A stretch of 64,000 bases of DNA. It comes from CAZRHH01 sp964599885 (lineage in GTDB: Bacteria > Chloroflexota > Dehalococcoidia > DSTF01 > JACRBR01). How positions within the stretch are numbered: the first letter of the stretch is position 1; each line of letters begins with the position of its first letter. The position numbers and the translations under genes were made by a program. The stretch is taken from positions 1-64,000 of the forward strand of contig CAZRHH010000009.1 of NCBI GenBank assembly GCA_964599885.1. The letters run 5' to 3'. Below are positions 8,572-17,818 of this stretch, piece by piece. The notes under the pieces were generated by a model, which was not told where the DNA came from, did no database searches, and saw only the letters and a list, made by a program, of their open reading frames with translations.

Positions 8572-8721
8572 GTCCAACACGAGCACCATGCCGCAGTCTC
8601 GCCGGACGGTCAACAGCCACCTTATTCCATCTCTTATCATTGGATCTGGCGCGACCAGCCACCAGATGACACCACCAACCACCAGCCACCAACAACCGAC
8701 CAGAGACTAAGCGACCCAACA

Positions 8722-10413
8722 ATGACAACCGGCGCCTTCACCTTCGTCCTCCACTCCCACATCCCCTACGCCCGCATGGCCGGACGCTGGCCGCACGGCG
8801 AAGAGTGGATCCACGAAGCCGCCACCGACACCTACCTCCCCCTCCTCGCCGCGCTGCACGATCTCGCGGAAGAAGCCGTCCGCTACCGCCTGACGATCGG
8901 CATCACGCCCGTGCTCGCCGAGCAGCTCGCCGACCGAGACATCCGTACCAATCTCGACGCCTACATCGCCGACCTCCGCGATCGCGCCACGTCCGACGTC
9001 GCTCGCTTCGAGCGCGACGGCGAATCACAGCGCGCCGGCGTCGCCGCGTGGTACCGCGATCGCTTCGACTGGCTGCTCGACCAGTTCCGCGTCCGCTTCG
9101 GCGGCGACATCATCGGCGGCTTTCGGTGGCTGCAGGACAACGGCTACGCCGAACTCGCGACCAGCGCCGCCACGCACGGCTACCTGCCGCTGCTCGAGCG
9201 CGACTCCTCGGTCTTCGCGCAGGTGACGACTGGCGTCCGCACGTACAAACGCCACTTCGGCCGCGACCCCGAGTCGTTCTGGCTGCCCGAATGCGCCTAC
9301 CGCCCCGCCTACGTCAACGACGCAGGTATCGCCAAGCCGGGCATCGAGTCGTTTCTCGGCGCGCACGACATCACGACGTTCTTCGTCGAAACCGGATCGA
9401 TCACCGGCGGCAAGCCGATAGGCAAACTCGCCGGCGATGTCATCGGTCCCTACGGCGAAGTCCCGAAGCGTTACATCATCCCGCCCGATGGCGAGCATGC
9501 GCCGACCGCATACACGACGTTCCAGCCGTACTGGGTCTCGCAGCCCGGCGTCGCAGCGATCGGCCGCAACCAGACGACCGGCATGCAAGTCTGGTCCGCC
9601 GAGAACGGCTACCCCGGCGACTTCGTCTACCGCGAGTTTCACAGCAAGGACGGCGAGTCCGGCCTGCACTACTGGCGCGTCACCGGCGCCGGCGTCGATC
9701 TCGGCGAAAAAGGCTTCTACGATCCCAACGCCGCCTTCGCGCGCACCGCCGATCACGCCCACCACTTCGTCGCGCTCGTCGAGGAGCAGTCGCGCGCCTA
9801 CCACGCGCAGAACGGCCGCGGCGGCATCGTCGCGGCGGCATACGACACGGAGCTCTTCGGCCACTGGTGGTACGAAGGCGTCACGTGGCTACAGCACGTG
9901 CTCCGCATGCTATCCCGCAGCGACGACGTAACGATGACCGGCGCCGCAGAGTACGTCCGCGAGCATCCGCCCAGAGACGTCATCGCACTGCCCGAAGGAT
10001 CGTGGGGCCAGCAGGGCACGCACTTTACGTGGATGAACGCCGACACCGAGTGGATGTGGCCCGTCATCAACGGAGCGCAACGCCGCATCGAAGAGATCGT
10101 CGCACAACACCCGGCGCCGTCGGGCGACACTGCGGCCGCGCTCCAGCAGCTCGCCCGCGAACTGCTGCTGCTCGAGTCGAGTGACTGGCCGTTCCTCGTC
10201 ACGACGGGCCAGGCGCGCGAATACGCCGAACTGCGCTTCAACCAGCACGTCGAGCGGTTCAACGCGATCGCTGCCCAAATCGAGTCTGGCGCCATCGATA
10301 TCGCCTACGTCAACGACCTCCAGCACCGCGACAATCTCTTCGCCGATATCGACCCGCGCGACTTCCGCGCCCGCGAGGGCATCGCCGCCGTCGTCTCCGA
10401 ATCGATCACCTGA
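8722..10413 (+). CDS. GH57 1,4-alpha-glucan branching enzyme
   Basis: 563 aa. ATG at 8722 is chosen because residues encoded further upstream run through the REP at 8541. The N-terminus TFVLHSHIPY is GH57 motif 1. Nucleophile Glu190 lies in FWLPECAY, acid/base Asp375 in AAYDTELFGHWWYEG, and the helical C-terminus contains SSDWPFLVTTGQAREYAE. This matches the thermococcal-type GH57 branching enzymes (TK1436 class, DUF1957 tail) in length and motif spacing. Reaction: transfers alpha-1,4 segments to O6, making branches in glycogen-like polymer. It is downstream of glgC with only the RAYT block between. Confidence 0.9.
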   Translation: MTTGAFTFVLHSHIPYARMAGRWPHGEEWIHEAATDTYLPLLAALHDLAEEAVRYRLTIGITPVLAEQLADRDIRTNLDAYIADLRDRATSDVARFERDGESQRAGVAAWYRDRFDWLLDQFRVRFGGDIIGGFRWLQDNGYAELATSAATHGYLPLLERDSSVFAQVTTGVRTYKRHFGRDPESFWLPECAYRPAYVNDAGIAKPGIESFLGAHDITTFFVETGSITGGKPIGKLAGDVIGPYGEVPKRYIIPPDGEHAPTAYTTFQPYWVSQPGVAAIGRNQTTGMQVWSAENGYPGDFVYREFHSKDGESGLHYWRVTGAGVDLGEKGFYDPNAAFARTADHAHHFVALVEEQSRAYHAQNGRGGIVAAAYDTELFGHWWYEGVTWLQHVLRMLSRSDDVTMTGAAEYVREHPPRDVIALPEGSWGQQGTHFTWMNADTEWMWPVINGAQRRIEEIVAQHPAPSGDTAAALQQLARELLLLESSDWPFLVTTGQAREYAELRFNQHVERFNAIAAQIESGAIDIAYVNDLQHRDNLFADIDPRDFRAREGIAAVVSESIT

Positions 10414-10503
10414 CAGGGTGCTCAAGAACCCTATTCAGATCTGCCTTGAATTAGATTCAGAGCGCGCCATCCACTGCCGCGTTTGGGCATGGCCTCCCGA
10501 CCG

Positions 10504-10556
10504 CAAGCTCCCCCTCTCCAACGCTTTGCAGAGGGGGCCGGGGGGGTGAGGCCGTG
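10504..10556 (+). repeat. Family D hairpin repeat
   Basis: aagctccccctctcc, loop, gagggggccgggg and ggtgaggccg, as at 1949, 17595 and 21754. Confidence 0.78.
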
Positions 10557-10617
10557 CGCGGAAACGACGACGGAATTGTCATCCCACCCGCGTGCCGCCC
10601 TCGCGGCATGGCTATCT

Positions 10618-10645
10618 GTGGAGCGGGCTTTCAGCCCGCGTTCGC
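10618..10645 (-). repeat. Family C palindrome
   Basis: GCGGGCTTTCAGCCCGC core, flanked by tgtgga and gttcg. The same core occurs at 21624, 25265, 32139 and 45581, twice with a GTAG head. Confidence 0.78.
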
Positions 10646-10852
10646 AGGTTCAGCACACGGCTCGAAGCGCACCAGGTCTTGATCTTCCCGACGTCTTCAA
10701 CACTCTGCTAAGTCACAGCCCTGACGCGCTAAACTAAACGTGTAGCGCGCCCTCCCGTATCCGGCGCGCATTCTCGCGTCAGGCGCCGTGCCCGCCGCGA
10801 GCAGCGGAGCGCATCGAACCGCGCTCGCACGAACGAGGAGTAACGCCACCGT

Positions 10853-12160
10853 ATGGCGACGATTTACTGGGGCTCGCTGCTCCACTTCTACCAGCCGCCG
10901 ATTCAGATCCCCGAGATCCTCCGCAAGGTCGTCGACGAGTCGTACCGGCCGCTGATCGACGTCTTTCGCCAGCAGCCGCACGCGAAAGCCAGCGTCAACA
11001 TCAACGGCGTCCTCACCGAGATGCTCTTCGAAAGCGGCTACCAGGACGTCATCGACGGCCTGCGCGAACTCGCCGAACGCGGCCAGATCGAGTTCGTCGG
11101 ATCGGCGAAGTATCACGCCATCCTGCCCCTGATCGATGTCGAGGAGCAGCGCCGTCAGATCCGCCGCAACCATCTGACGAACCGCCATTTCTTCGGCGAG
11201 GCGTACCAGCCGCGCGGCTTCTTCCCGCCCGAGATGTGCTACGACGAAACGATCATCGACCCGATCGTCGATTTCGGCCATCAGTGGGTGATCATGAGCG
11301 GCGTCGCCTGCCCCGCCGGTTGGCCGACGAACACCGTCTACCGCGCCCGCTCGGCGCAGGGCAACGAACTCAGCGTCATGTTCCGCGACGACGTGCTCAG
11401 CAACCGCATCTCATTCCAGGACATCGACGGCAAGGCGTTCGTCGAGCATCTGCGCGAATCGCACCCCGACGAATCCGGCGACATGTACATCGTCACGGCG
11501 ATGGACGCCGAAACGTTCGGCCACCACATCGAAAACTGGGAACAGCTCTTCCTCGCCGAAGCCTACGAGGCCGTAAAGCCGTACGAATCGCTCGTCCAGC
11601 CGCGCTCGCTCGCCGCCAGCACGCGCGCATTGCTTACCATGACGGAGGCGCCGGTCGACCACGGCGATGTCGTTGTCTCGTCAACGATCAGCGAGATCGT
11701 CGACCGCATGCCCGCCGGCGATATCGTCGAGCCGAAGCCGTCATCGTGGAGCACCACGCACGACGACATCGCCGCCGGCGTCCCGTACCCGCTCTGGGAT
11801 GCCCCGAGCAACCACATCCACAAGCTGCAGTGGGAGCACATCGACATCGCGCTCCAGCTCGTCGAAAAAGCACAGGAAGTCGCCGACACCGCCACCAGCC
11901 AGCGCCACGCCGAGATCGCCCGCGCGCTGATGGATCCGGCACTGCACTCGTGCCAGATGTGGTGGGCCAGCCGCCGCCCGCACTGGGACATCAACATGAT
12001 CGTCCGCGGCCTCGACCAGCAGGCCGACGTTGTCGTCAACGCCTACCGCGCCATCAACCTCAGCGCCGCCCCCGACTCCGTAAAGCGCGAATCCTACTAC
12101 CGCGTAGTAGCCGCCCGCGACCTCCAGGGCAAACTCCACGACCAACTCTTCTGGGACTAA
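10853..12160 (+). CDS. GH57 family glycoside hydrolase / glucanotransferase
   Basis: 435 aa. ATG at 10853 with gaggag at 10835. GH57 (beta/alpha)7 barrel: motif 1 LLHFYQPP, nucleophile Glu127 in FFPPEMCYD, acid/base Asp218 in TAMDAETFGHH, and the HSCQMWWAS motif typical of the C-terminal helical part. Family members are alpha-amylases, 4-alpha-glucanotransferases or uncharacterised. The exact specificity cannot be read from the motifs. Its place next to the branching enzyme and glgC suggests it trims or remodels the storage alpha-glucan. No signal peptide, so cytoplasmic. Confidence 0.85.
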   Translation: MATIYWGSLLHFYQPPIQIPEILRKVVDESYRPLIDVFRQQPHAKASVNINGVLTEMLFESGYQDVIDGLRELAERGQIEFVGSAKYHAILPLIDVEEQRRQIRRNHLTNRHFFGEAYQPRGFFPPEMCYDETIIDPIVDFGHQWVIMSGVACPAGWPTNTVYRARSAQGNELSVMFRDDVLSNRISFQDIDGKAFVEHLRESHPDESGDMYIVTAMDAETFGHHIENWEQLFLAEAYEAVKPYESLVQPRSLAASTRALLTMTEAPVDHGDVVVSSTISEIVDRMPAGDIVEPKPSSWSTTHDDIAAGVPYPLWDAPSNHIHKLQWEHIDIALQLVEKAQEVADTATSQRHAEIARALMDPALHSCQMWWASRRPHWDINMIVRGLDQQADVVVNAYRAINLSAAPDSVKRESYYRVVAARDLQGKLHDQLFWD

Positions 12161-12218
12161 TGCGTGATCGCGCCACACCCTTCTGCGTTAGCGACACTCT
12201 CGTGCTGCGAAAACTCTC

Positions 12219-12246
12219 GTAGGGACAGGTCTTCAGACCTGTCCGC
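12219..12246 (+). repeat. Family B REP-like palindrome (GTAG head)
   Basis: GTAG then GGACAGGTC-TTCA-GACCTGTCC, between two GH57 genes. Confidence 0.8.
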
Positions 12247-12309
12247 CGTGGGTTCGCGGACAACCCGCACAACACGAAACACTCTCCATCCTCCAGTGCC
12301 CCAAACAAA

Positions 12310-14247
12310 ATGAAAACCATCAACGTCATCCTCGCCTTCCACGCCCAGGAGCCCCTCTGGCACCTCCCGCAACGCATACTCGAAGCCGTCCGCGACGACG
12401 ACGTCCGCCGCGAGGCCGTCGGCAACGATAACTGGGTGCAGAAGCGCGCCGCGGCCGGCCGCGACATCTACGCCAACTTCATCGATCTCGGCGCCCGCGT
12501 CGATGCGCCCGTCTGCCTCGAAGCGACGAACGAGATCCTCATGCAGATCAAGCGCCACATGCCCGGCACCTTCGCTCGTCTCGGCGAGGCGTACCGCACC
12601 GGCGCCATCTACCCGATCTACGGCAACGCCTTCCACACGCACATCGCCCTGCTCACCGACGCCGAACTCGCCGACGAACTGCGCCTCAACCGCGAGTTTC
12701 TCCGCGACGTGCTCGGCGCGCCCGAACCGCGCCACCCCGGCGCCTTTCCGATGGAAGGCTCGATCGACGCGCACAAGCTCGAAGGCTTCCGCCGCGCCGG
12801 CATGGAATACGTGATCTTCCCGAACTTGAGCGACCGAAAAGCGCACTACCGCTTCGACGGCCTCGCGCCCGGCGCCGACCCCGCGCATGGCGCCTTCACC
12901 ATCGGCGAACCCAACACGACCGGCGAGCGTCTGCTCGCGCTTCCACGACACTTTCCGATCTCGCAAGAGATCTGGCGCCCGATCACGAAGTGGCAGCCCG
13001 AACGCCTCATCCCGCAGGGCTACATTCTCGGCAAGTACCCCGTGCTCGATGAGGAGTACCACACCGGCAACACCGTCGACTTCCCGATCGACCGCGCCGC
13101 CGCTGTCGCCGAGTACACGCAGACCGTGCGCAACGCCGTAGACGCCGCGCCGGATGGCGGCCTCCTGCTCTACATCCAGGATCTCGAACTGATGGACTTC
13201 GGCGAGGAGGCGCTCGACATCCTCGGCGAAGCATGGACGAGAATCCGCAGCGAAGGTTGCGCCGACATCCGCTTCGTCACCCCCGACGATTACATCGACG
13301 ATCTGCGTGCGCGCGACGAACCGTTACCACATCTCAAGTTCCACCAGGTGTCCTGGGCGCCGGAGATCCGCCTCGTCCTGCGCAGCGACGGCCACTACCC
13401 GCCGCTGCACGCCGGCGCGTTCCGCGGCATCGACAATGACACGGAAGTCTTTCGCCGCTGGCCATTCATCTTCTGGGAGCCCGGCCGCTTCATCGCCGAC
13501 ACGTTCAAGTCGCTGCTCGCCAGCTTCGGCTACCCGCTCGAGATCGCCCTCACCGGCAGCGAACTCGACGCCCGCGCCTACGACTTCAACGACGATCTCG
13601 ACACGGAGACGAAGCTCGCGCTACACACCCGCATCATGCAGCGCGCGTGCAACTTCGGCTGGCAGCCCGACGAAGCGCGCCACAAGTGGCCGTACATGCA
13701 CGGCCTCGCCATCTGCGAACTGTTGCGAGAAGAGCTAAAGTCGCCCGACGTCGCCGCGCGCGTCGGCCGATCGTTCGGCCCGCTCCCCGAACGCGCCGTC
13801 GAAGGTCTCGACCGCGTGTTGGAGATCTTCATCGACACGCGCGTCGCGGCAATGCGTCACGCCATCGAACAACTCGACGACCGCGCCACCGGCGAAGAAC
13901 GCACCGAGTTTGAGGCGCATCTCCGAAACGCCGAACGCCGCCGCCAGCGCGCCTCTGCCCTCGTCCGCCAGCTCCGCGCCGAGAACTCGGAGTTCATCAC
14001 AAGTTGCGCCATCGACGCCCGCGCCATCCAGCGCATGCTCGCCCTGCTGCAAGAGCACTGCAAAGAAGCCTATCTCGCCCTCAACGAGATCCAGCGCGCC
14101 TGGATGTCCATCGAAAACACCGCCGCCCTGCTCGAACAGACCTACGCCTACCTCCACGACCAATACCCCCCGCGCTTCCCGGAAATCCTCCGCGAAATGC
14201 TAGACCCCACAGAACGAGCGGCGCTCGACGACCCCGCACTGGCGTAA
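12310..14247 (+). CDS. GH57-like protein, uncharacterised subfamily
   Basis: 645 aa, ATG at 12310 without a clear Shine-Dalgarno. The N-terminus NVILAFHAQEPLWHLP resembles a variant GH57 motif 1. FPMEGSID (Glu149) and LLLYIQDLELMDFG (Asp291) occupy the places of motifs 3 and 4, so nucleophile and acid/base appear present. After about residue 340 the protein is helical with a long charged C-terminal region (ERRRQRASALVRQ...). It is divergent from the two GH57 genes upstream and longer. I infer an alpha-glucan-acting enzyme from motifs and context; substrate unknown. Confidence 0.7.
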   Translation: MKTINVILAFHAQEPLWHLPQRILEAVRDDDVRREAVGNDNWVQKRAAAGRDIYANFIDLGARVDAPVCLEATNEILMQIKRHMPGTFARLGEAYRTGAIYPIYGNAFHTHIALLTDAELADELRLNREFLRDVLGAPEPRHPGAFPMEGSIDAHKLEGFRRAGMEYVIFPNLSDRKAHYRFDGLAPGADPAHGAFTIGEPNTTGERLLALPRHFPISQEIWRPITKWQPERLIPQGYILGKYPVLDEEYHTGNTVDFPIDRAAAVAEYTQTVRNAVDAAPDGGLLLYIQDLELMDFGEEALDILGEAWTRIRSEGCADIRFVTPDDYIDDLRARDEPLPHLKFHQVSWAPEIRLVLRSDGHYPPLHAGAFRGIDNDTEVFRRWPFIFWEPGRFIADTFKSLLASFGYPLEIALTGSELDARAYDFNDDLDTETKLALHTRIMQRACNFGWQPDEARHKWPYMHGLAICELLREELKSPDVAARVGRSFGPLPERAVEGLDRVLEIFIDTRVAAMRHAIEQLDDRATGEERTEFEAHLRNAERRRQRASALVRQLRAENSEFITSCAIDARAIQRMLALLQEHCKEAYLALNEIQRAWMSIENTAALLEQTYAYLHDQYPPRFPEILREMLDPTERAALDDPALA

Positions 14248-14330
14248 GTACCCACCCACACTGGTAGGGGCCCCGCTTGCCGGGCCCCGGCCGAGACGCA
14301 GCACGGCCTCACTTCCACGCCGGCGCGCTG

Positions 14331-14708
14331 CGCGAAAAACCGTAGGGACGAACCTTCAGATCCGGCCCGTTCGAACCGCTACCGACGCCCCAAATGCGCA
14401 CGCAACCTGAATGCACGCCACGATCTCGTAGCGGAGGAGCTTCAGCTCCGTCTCGTATCAATCCAACGCCTGCGTGCCGAGCCCAGCGCCCGCGCGAAAA
14501 ACCGTAAGGACGAACCCTCAGGCCCGTCCCCTTCGTACCGCTACCGACGCCCCAAATGTGCACGCAACCTGAATGCACGCCACGATCTCGTAGCGGACGA
14601 GCTTCAGCTCCGTCTCGTATCCATCCAGCGCCCGCGCGCCGAGCCCAGCGCCCGCGCGGAAAACCGTAAGAACGAACCTTCAGTCCGTCCCGTTCGCACC
14701 GCTACCGA
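14331..14708 (+). repeat. 162-bp tandem repeat (about 2.3 copies) carrying REP-like hairpins
   Basis: The block beginning cgcgaaaaaccgta recurs at exactly 162-nt steps: the ccg after the A run is at 14340, 14502 and 14664. Each full unit carries a decayed B-type element after GTAG or GTAA, the phrase caacctgaatgcacgcc, and an A-type element (GTAGCGGA, GAGCTTCAGCTC) at 14428 and 14590. The third unit is truncated. Confidence 0.85.
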
Positions 14709-14750
14709 CGCACGGAACTCCCCCGCACCGCTCGTCGCCATCGAATGAAC

Positions 14751-14875
14751 GCATCTGTGTCCATCGGTGCGCACCCGTGGTTCCTACAAGAAGATCATCC
14801 CTGCTCATCTGTGACATCTGTGGAAAAGAAAAACCTCCGTGCCTCCGTGCCTCTGTGCCTCTGTGGTGAAACCCA
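14751..14875 (+). repeat. Families F and E composite repeat
   Basis: F-type catctgtgacatctgtgg is followed by E-type cctccgtg/cctctgtg units and gtgaaaccc. Confidence 0.75.
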
Positions 14876-14881
14876 CGTCCC

Positions 14882-15634
14882 CTACCCTCGCGCATCAATC
14901 GCATCCGCCACCCCAAGCACCTCCGTCAGCGCTCGCACCACCGGCGCATCGATGCTCGGCGCCATGCCGTCGCGATCGATCAGCACCGGATGCAACCCCG
15001 CGCCCCGCGATCCCAGCACGTCCGCCAGGTACGAATCGCCGACGTAGATCGTCTCCTCCGCGTGCACGTTCGCACGGTCGAGCGCGTACATGAAGATCTC
15101 ACGATGCGGCTTCGACGATCCCACCACCGCCGACGCGACGACAAAATCCATCAGCCGCGTGATCTCGTGCGCGTGCAGGATCGGCAGCAGATCGCTCCCC
15201 CAATCCGACACGACGCCCTGGATCAGCCCGCGTTCGCGCGCGGCTTCGAGCGCGTCGATCACCTCCGGAAATGGCTCCCACTGCGCCGGGTCCTTGTACC
15301 AGTCGTACAGCGCTTCGCCCGCCGACACGATCTGCTCGCGTGGCAGGTCGATCGTCGTGCCCCGCAGCGCGAACGCGTAGTACTCCACCCAGAACGTCCG
15401 CGCCGCCGCGTCCGACGCGTACGATCCCAACCCGCCTTCCTCGCCGATGCGAGCGTGGAAGAACGCCGCTACATCCGGAAACGTGCCGCGATGCTCCGAC
15501 GCGATATCAACGCCAAGCTGATGCGCCAGAAAGTCCCACACCTCATCGAACTCCGCGCGCGGCCGCACGAGCGTGTGCCCCGCGTCGTAGAAGATCGCCC
15601 GGATCGTCAAGACGCGCGACCGCCCGCGTCCCAC
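14882..15634 (-). CDS. HAD-superfamily hydrolase
   Basis: 250 aa if started at GTG 15634. TTG at 15610 would give a tighter TTGA overlap with the preceding grpB-like gene and a start 2 residues before the first strand. HAD motif I is FYDAGHTL (Asp nucleophile, second Asp replaced by Gly as in several subfamily IA proteins). Motif II is VVSDWG, motif III Lys is in SSKPHREIF, motif IV is YVGDSYLAD. A cap domain lies between motifs I and II. Probable phosphatase of unknown substrate. Last gene of a three-gene minus-strand operon. Confidence 0.8.
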   Translation of the reverse strand: MGRGRSRVLTIRAIFYDAGHTLVRPRAEFDEVWDFLAHQLGVDIASEHRGTFPDVAAFFHARIGEEGGLGSYASDAAARTFWVEYYAFALRGTTIDLPREQIVSAGEALYDWYKDPAQWEPFPEVIDALEAARERGLIQGVVSDWGSDLLPILHAHEITRLMDFVVASAVVGSSKPHREIFMYALDRANVHAEETIYVGDSYLADVLGSRGAGLHPVLIDRDGMAPSIDAPVVRALTEVLGVADAIDARG

Positions 15635-16179
15635 TCCCGCGCACGCCGCTCGACGGCGGTGACGAACTCCGTCTTGTAGTCCGTGTACCCGTCATTCACG
15701 CTACTCTCTGCCGTCGCGGCCGCGTTGTATTCCTCGGCAAGCCGCCGCTTCAGCGCCGCGTACTCATCCGCAATCGCCGGAAACGCGCGCAGGTAGTCGC
15801 GGAACAGCAGGTGCCGCACCCAGAACTCGCTCCCGACTACCACCATGTGCATATGAAACGTACGCACGCCGTTCACGAACTTGCGAAAGTACCGCCACTC
15901 CGGGATGTCGTCGTTGTCTTCCGGTGTATGCACGTACCCGATCGACGCCAGCGGCGCGATCAGCGCGTCCGCTTCGTCGATCCATCGCAGCCCCGGCATG
16001 ATGTCGATCACCGGCTTCGCGGCCAGTCCCGGTACCGCCGTGCTGCCGACGTGCTCGAATCCCGCGAACGCGCCCTCGCCGCACGTCGCCATGATCAGCG
16101 CGCGCTCGCGCTCGAACAGCGTCGGCCACCCTGCGTCGTACTCCTCGATGACGACTCGCCTGATCGGATGTGACGTCAT
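15607..16179 (-). CDS. GrpB/UPF0157 family protein (nucleotidyltransferase fold)
   Basis: 190 aa. Signature FEHVGSTAVPGLAAKPVIDIM identifies the GrpB family, a nucleotidyltransferase-fold group often next to or fused to CoaE but with uncertain function. ATG at 16179 overlaps the stop of the upstream peptidase as ATGA. The 3' end overlaps the HAD gene, so the three are coupled. Confidence 0.85.
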   Translation of the reverse strand: MTSHPIRRVVIEEYDAGWPTLFERERALIMATCGEGAFAGFEHVGSTAVPGLAAKPVIDIMPGLRWIDEADALIAPLASIGYVHTPEDNDDIPEWRYFRKFVNGVRTFHMHMVVVGSEFWVRHLLFRDYLRAFPAIADEYAALKRRLAEEYNAAATAESSVNDGYTDYKTEFVTAVERRAREWDAGGRAS

Positions 16180-17375
16180 CCCAGCCGCGACCCGCTCGCT
16201 TCTTCGATCACCCGCAGCGCCAGCTCGATGCCGAGCGGCATGCAGCGCTCGTCGAAGTCGAACTTCGCGCTGTGGTGCGGGTACATGAACGCGGCGTCCG
16301 GGTGCGCCGCGCCGAGCAGAAAGTACACGCCCGGCGCCGCATCGAGAAACGCGTTCATGTCGTCGGCGCCCGTGATCCGCGCTTCGTGTACGCGCTCGGC
16401 GCCGAAGAACGCGCCCGCCACGCCCGCAACGAGCGCCGCCGAAGCCGGATCATTCACGCACGCGCCCAGCGTCGATGAGTCGAACGTGTACGTCGCGCCA
16501 AACCCGCTCGTCACGCCGTGCAGGGTCTCGTCAGCTCGCTTCAGCACCAGTTCGAGTACATCCGCGTCGAACGTACGGATCGTGCCCGACATCATCACTT
16601 CGTCCGGTATCACGTTTCCGCGCACACCACCCTCGATCCGCCCAATCGTCAGTACCGCCGTGTCGCTCGCGCGCACGTTCCGGCTGACGATCGTCTGCAA
16701 CGCTGTGATCGCGTGCGCCGCCACGACGATTGGATCGACAGTATCGTGCGGCGCCGAGGCATGGCCGCCGCGCCCTCGTATGATGATCCGGAAGTGCGTC
16801 GCCGCCGCGAAGATCGCGCCCTCGCGCACCAGCACGTGCCCGAGCGGCGCGTCGGCCCAGATGTGCAGCCCGAACAGCCGCTCCACCTTCGGATCGTCGA
16901 GCACGCCCGCCTTGATCATCCGCACCGCGCCGCCGACATGCTCCTCCGCCGGCTGAAACGCGAAGCGCACCGTCCCCGCCAGCGACGCGCGTGACGACTG
17001 CAAAATCTCCGCCAGTGCCAGCGCGATCGCCACGTGACCGTCGTGCCCGCAGGCATGCATCGCCTTCTCCTGCGATGCGAACGGCAACCCCGTCTCCTCG
17101 ATAAGCGGCAACCCGTCGATGTCCGCGCGCCACAGCAAATGCGGCCCCGGCAGCGCCCCCCGCACGATCGCCGTTACCCCCGTATCCGCAATCGCCCGCA
17201 CGTCCTCGACCCCAAGTGCCGTCAGCCGCTCGATGATCACCCGCTGCGTGCGCCACTCTTCGGTCGAAAGCTCCGCGTGCGCGTGCAGATCCCGCCGCAT
17301 CGCCACAACGCCATCAACCAGCGCCAGCACCTCCGCGCGCACGTCTGGAACAGCAGCCTCAGCAGACACCGTCAT
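16176..17375 (-). CDS. M20 family amidohydrolase (hippurate hydrolase / N-acyl amino acid type)
   Basis: 399 aa from ATG 17375. The longer open frame runs into an E repeat and is rejected. Metal-binding motifs: RRDLHAHAELS, MHACGHDGH (Cys-His-Asp-His) and FAFQPAEEHVGG with the catalytic Glu pair, then the GRGGHAS dimerisation loop and the C-terminal YPHHSAKFDFDE. Known: M20D enzymes cleave N-acyl or N-benzoyl amino acids or deacylate N-acetyl amino acids with two metal ions. Cytoplasmic. First gene of the operon with the GrpB and HAD genes. Confidence 0.9.
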   Translation of the reverse strand: MTVSAEAAVPDVRAEVLALVDGVVAMRRDLHAHAELSTEEWRTQRVIIERLTALGVEDVRAIADTGVTAIVRGALPGPHLLWRADIDGLPLIEETGLPFASQEKAMHACGHDGHVAIALALAEILQSSRASLAGTVRFAFQPAEEHVGGAVRMIKAGVLDDPKVERLFGLHIWADAPLGHVLVREGAIFAAATHFRIIIRGRGGHASAPHDTVDPIVVAAHAITALQTIVSRNVRASDTAVLTIGRIEGGVRGNVIPDEVMMSGTIRTFDADVLELVLKRADETLHGVTSGFGATYTFDSSTLGACVNDPASAALVAGVAGAFFGAERVHEARITGADDMNAFLDAAPGVYFLLGAAHPDAAFMYPHHSAKFDFDERCMPLGIELALRVIEEASGSRLG

Positions 17376-17394
17376 GCCCGCAGAGTAACCCAGA

Positions 17395-17520
17395 AAAAAC
17401 GTCTGTGCCTCTGTGCCTCTGTGGTGAACCCGGGAAGAACCATCTGTGCCCATCTGCGACATCTGTGGACAAGAAAACCCTTAGCGTCCCTTCGCGCCCT
17501 CCGCGTCTCTGCGGTGAAAT
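17395..17520 (+). repeat. E-F-E' composite repeat, copy 1
   Basis: (cctctgtg)n-gtgaacccgggaagaa, then catctgtg units, then (ccctttgcg)-like units ending gcggtgaaa. It is near-identical to 17690-17818, which suggests duplication of a composite element. Confidence 0.8.
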
Positions 17521-17522
17521 CT

Positions 17523-17547
17523 GTAGCTGCGGAGCTTTAGCTCCGCC
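17523..17547 (+). repeat. Family A REP palindrome
   Basis: GTAGCT followed by GCGGAGCTTTAGCTCCGC. Confidence 0.85.
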
Positions 17548-17594
17548 TTGCTGTGGTTTTGCGATCCAACCGTCGCGACGACGCTGCCATCGGC

Positions 17595-17646
17595 CAAGCT
17601 CCCCCTCTCCAAATTCTTGGAGAGGGGGCCGGGGGTGAGGCCGCGC
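17595..17646 (+). repeat. Family D hairpin repeat
   Basis: ctccccctctccaa, loop, ttggagagggggcc, then gggtgaggccgcgcg. This is the best-paired copy in the window. Confidence 0.8.
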
Positions 17647-17689
17647 GTCGAAACGCCTGCATCCGTTTATCCCCGGCGCCGCACTCAAC

Positions 17690-17818
17690 AAAAAACCTCT
17701 GTGCCTCTGTGCCTCTGTGGTGAACCCGGGAAGAACTATCTGCGCACATCTGTGACATCTGTGAACAAGAAAACCCTTTGCGTCCCTTTGCGCCCTCTGC
17801 GTCTTTGCGGTGAAATCC
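17690..17818 (+). repeat. E-F-E' composite repeat, copy 2
   Basis: Same order and wording as 17395-17520, ending 15 nt before the start of the DinB-like gene and so inside its leader. Confidence 0.8.

Larger units (their letters stand above)
10414..10852. other. Intergenic gap with repeats, no gene seen
   Basis: Contains a D repeat (10504) and a C palindrome (10618). The final 100 nt before 10853 are ordinary high-GC leader. No open frame here has a credible product. Confidence 0.6.
14248..14881. other. Gene-free gap between convergent genes, occupied by repeats
   Basis: Holds a 162-bp tandem repeat (14331-14708) and E/F repeats (14751-14875). No plausible coding region and no clear terminator. 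Confidence 0.65.

Noticed and set aside
8503..8721. N-terminal extension of the GH57 branching enzyme
   Set aside because: It would translate a REP palindrome and low-complexity Thr/Pro text. The family N-terminus TFVLHSHIPY begins just after ATG 8722.
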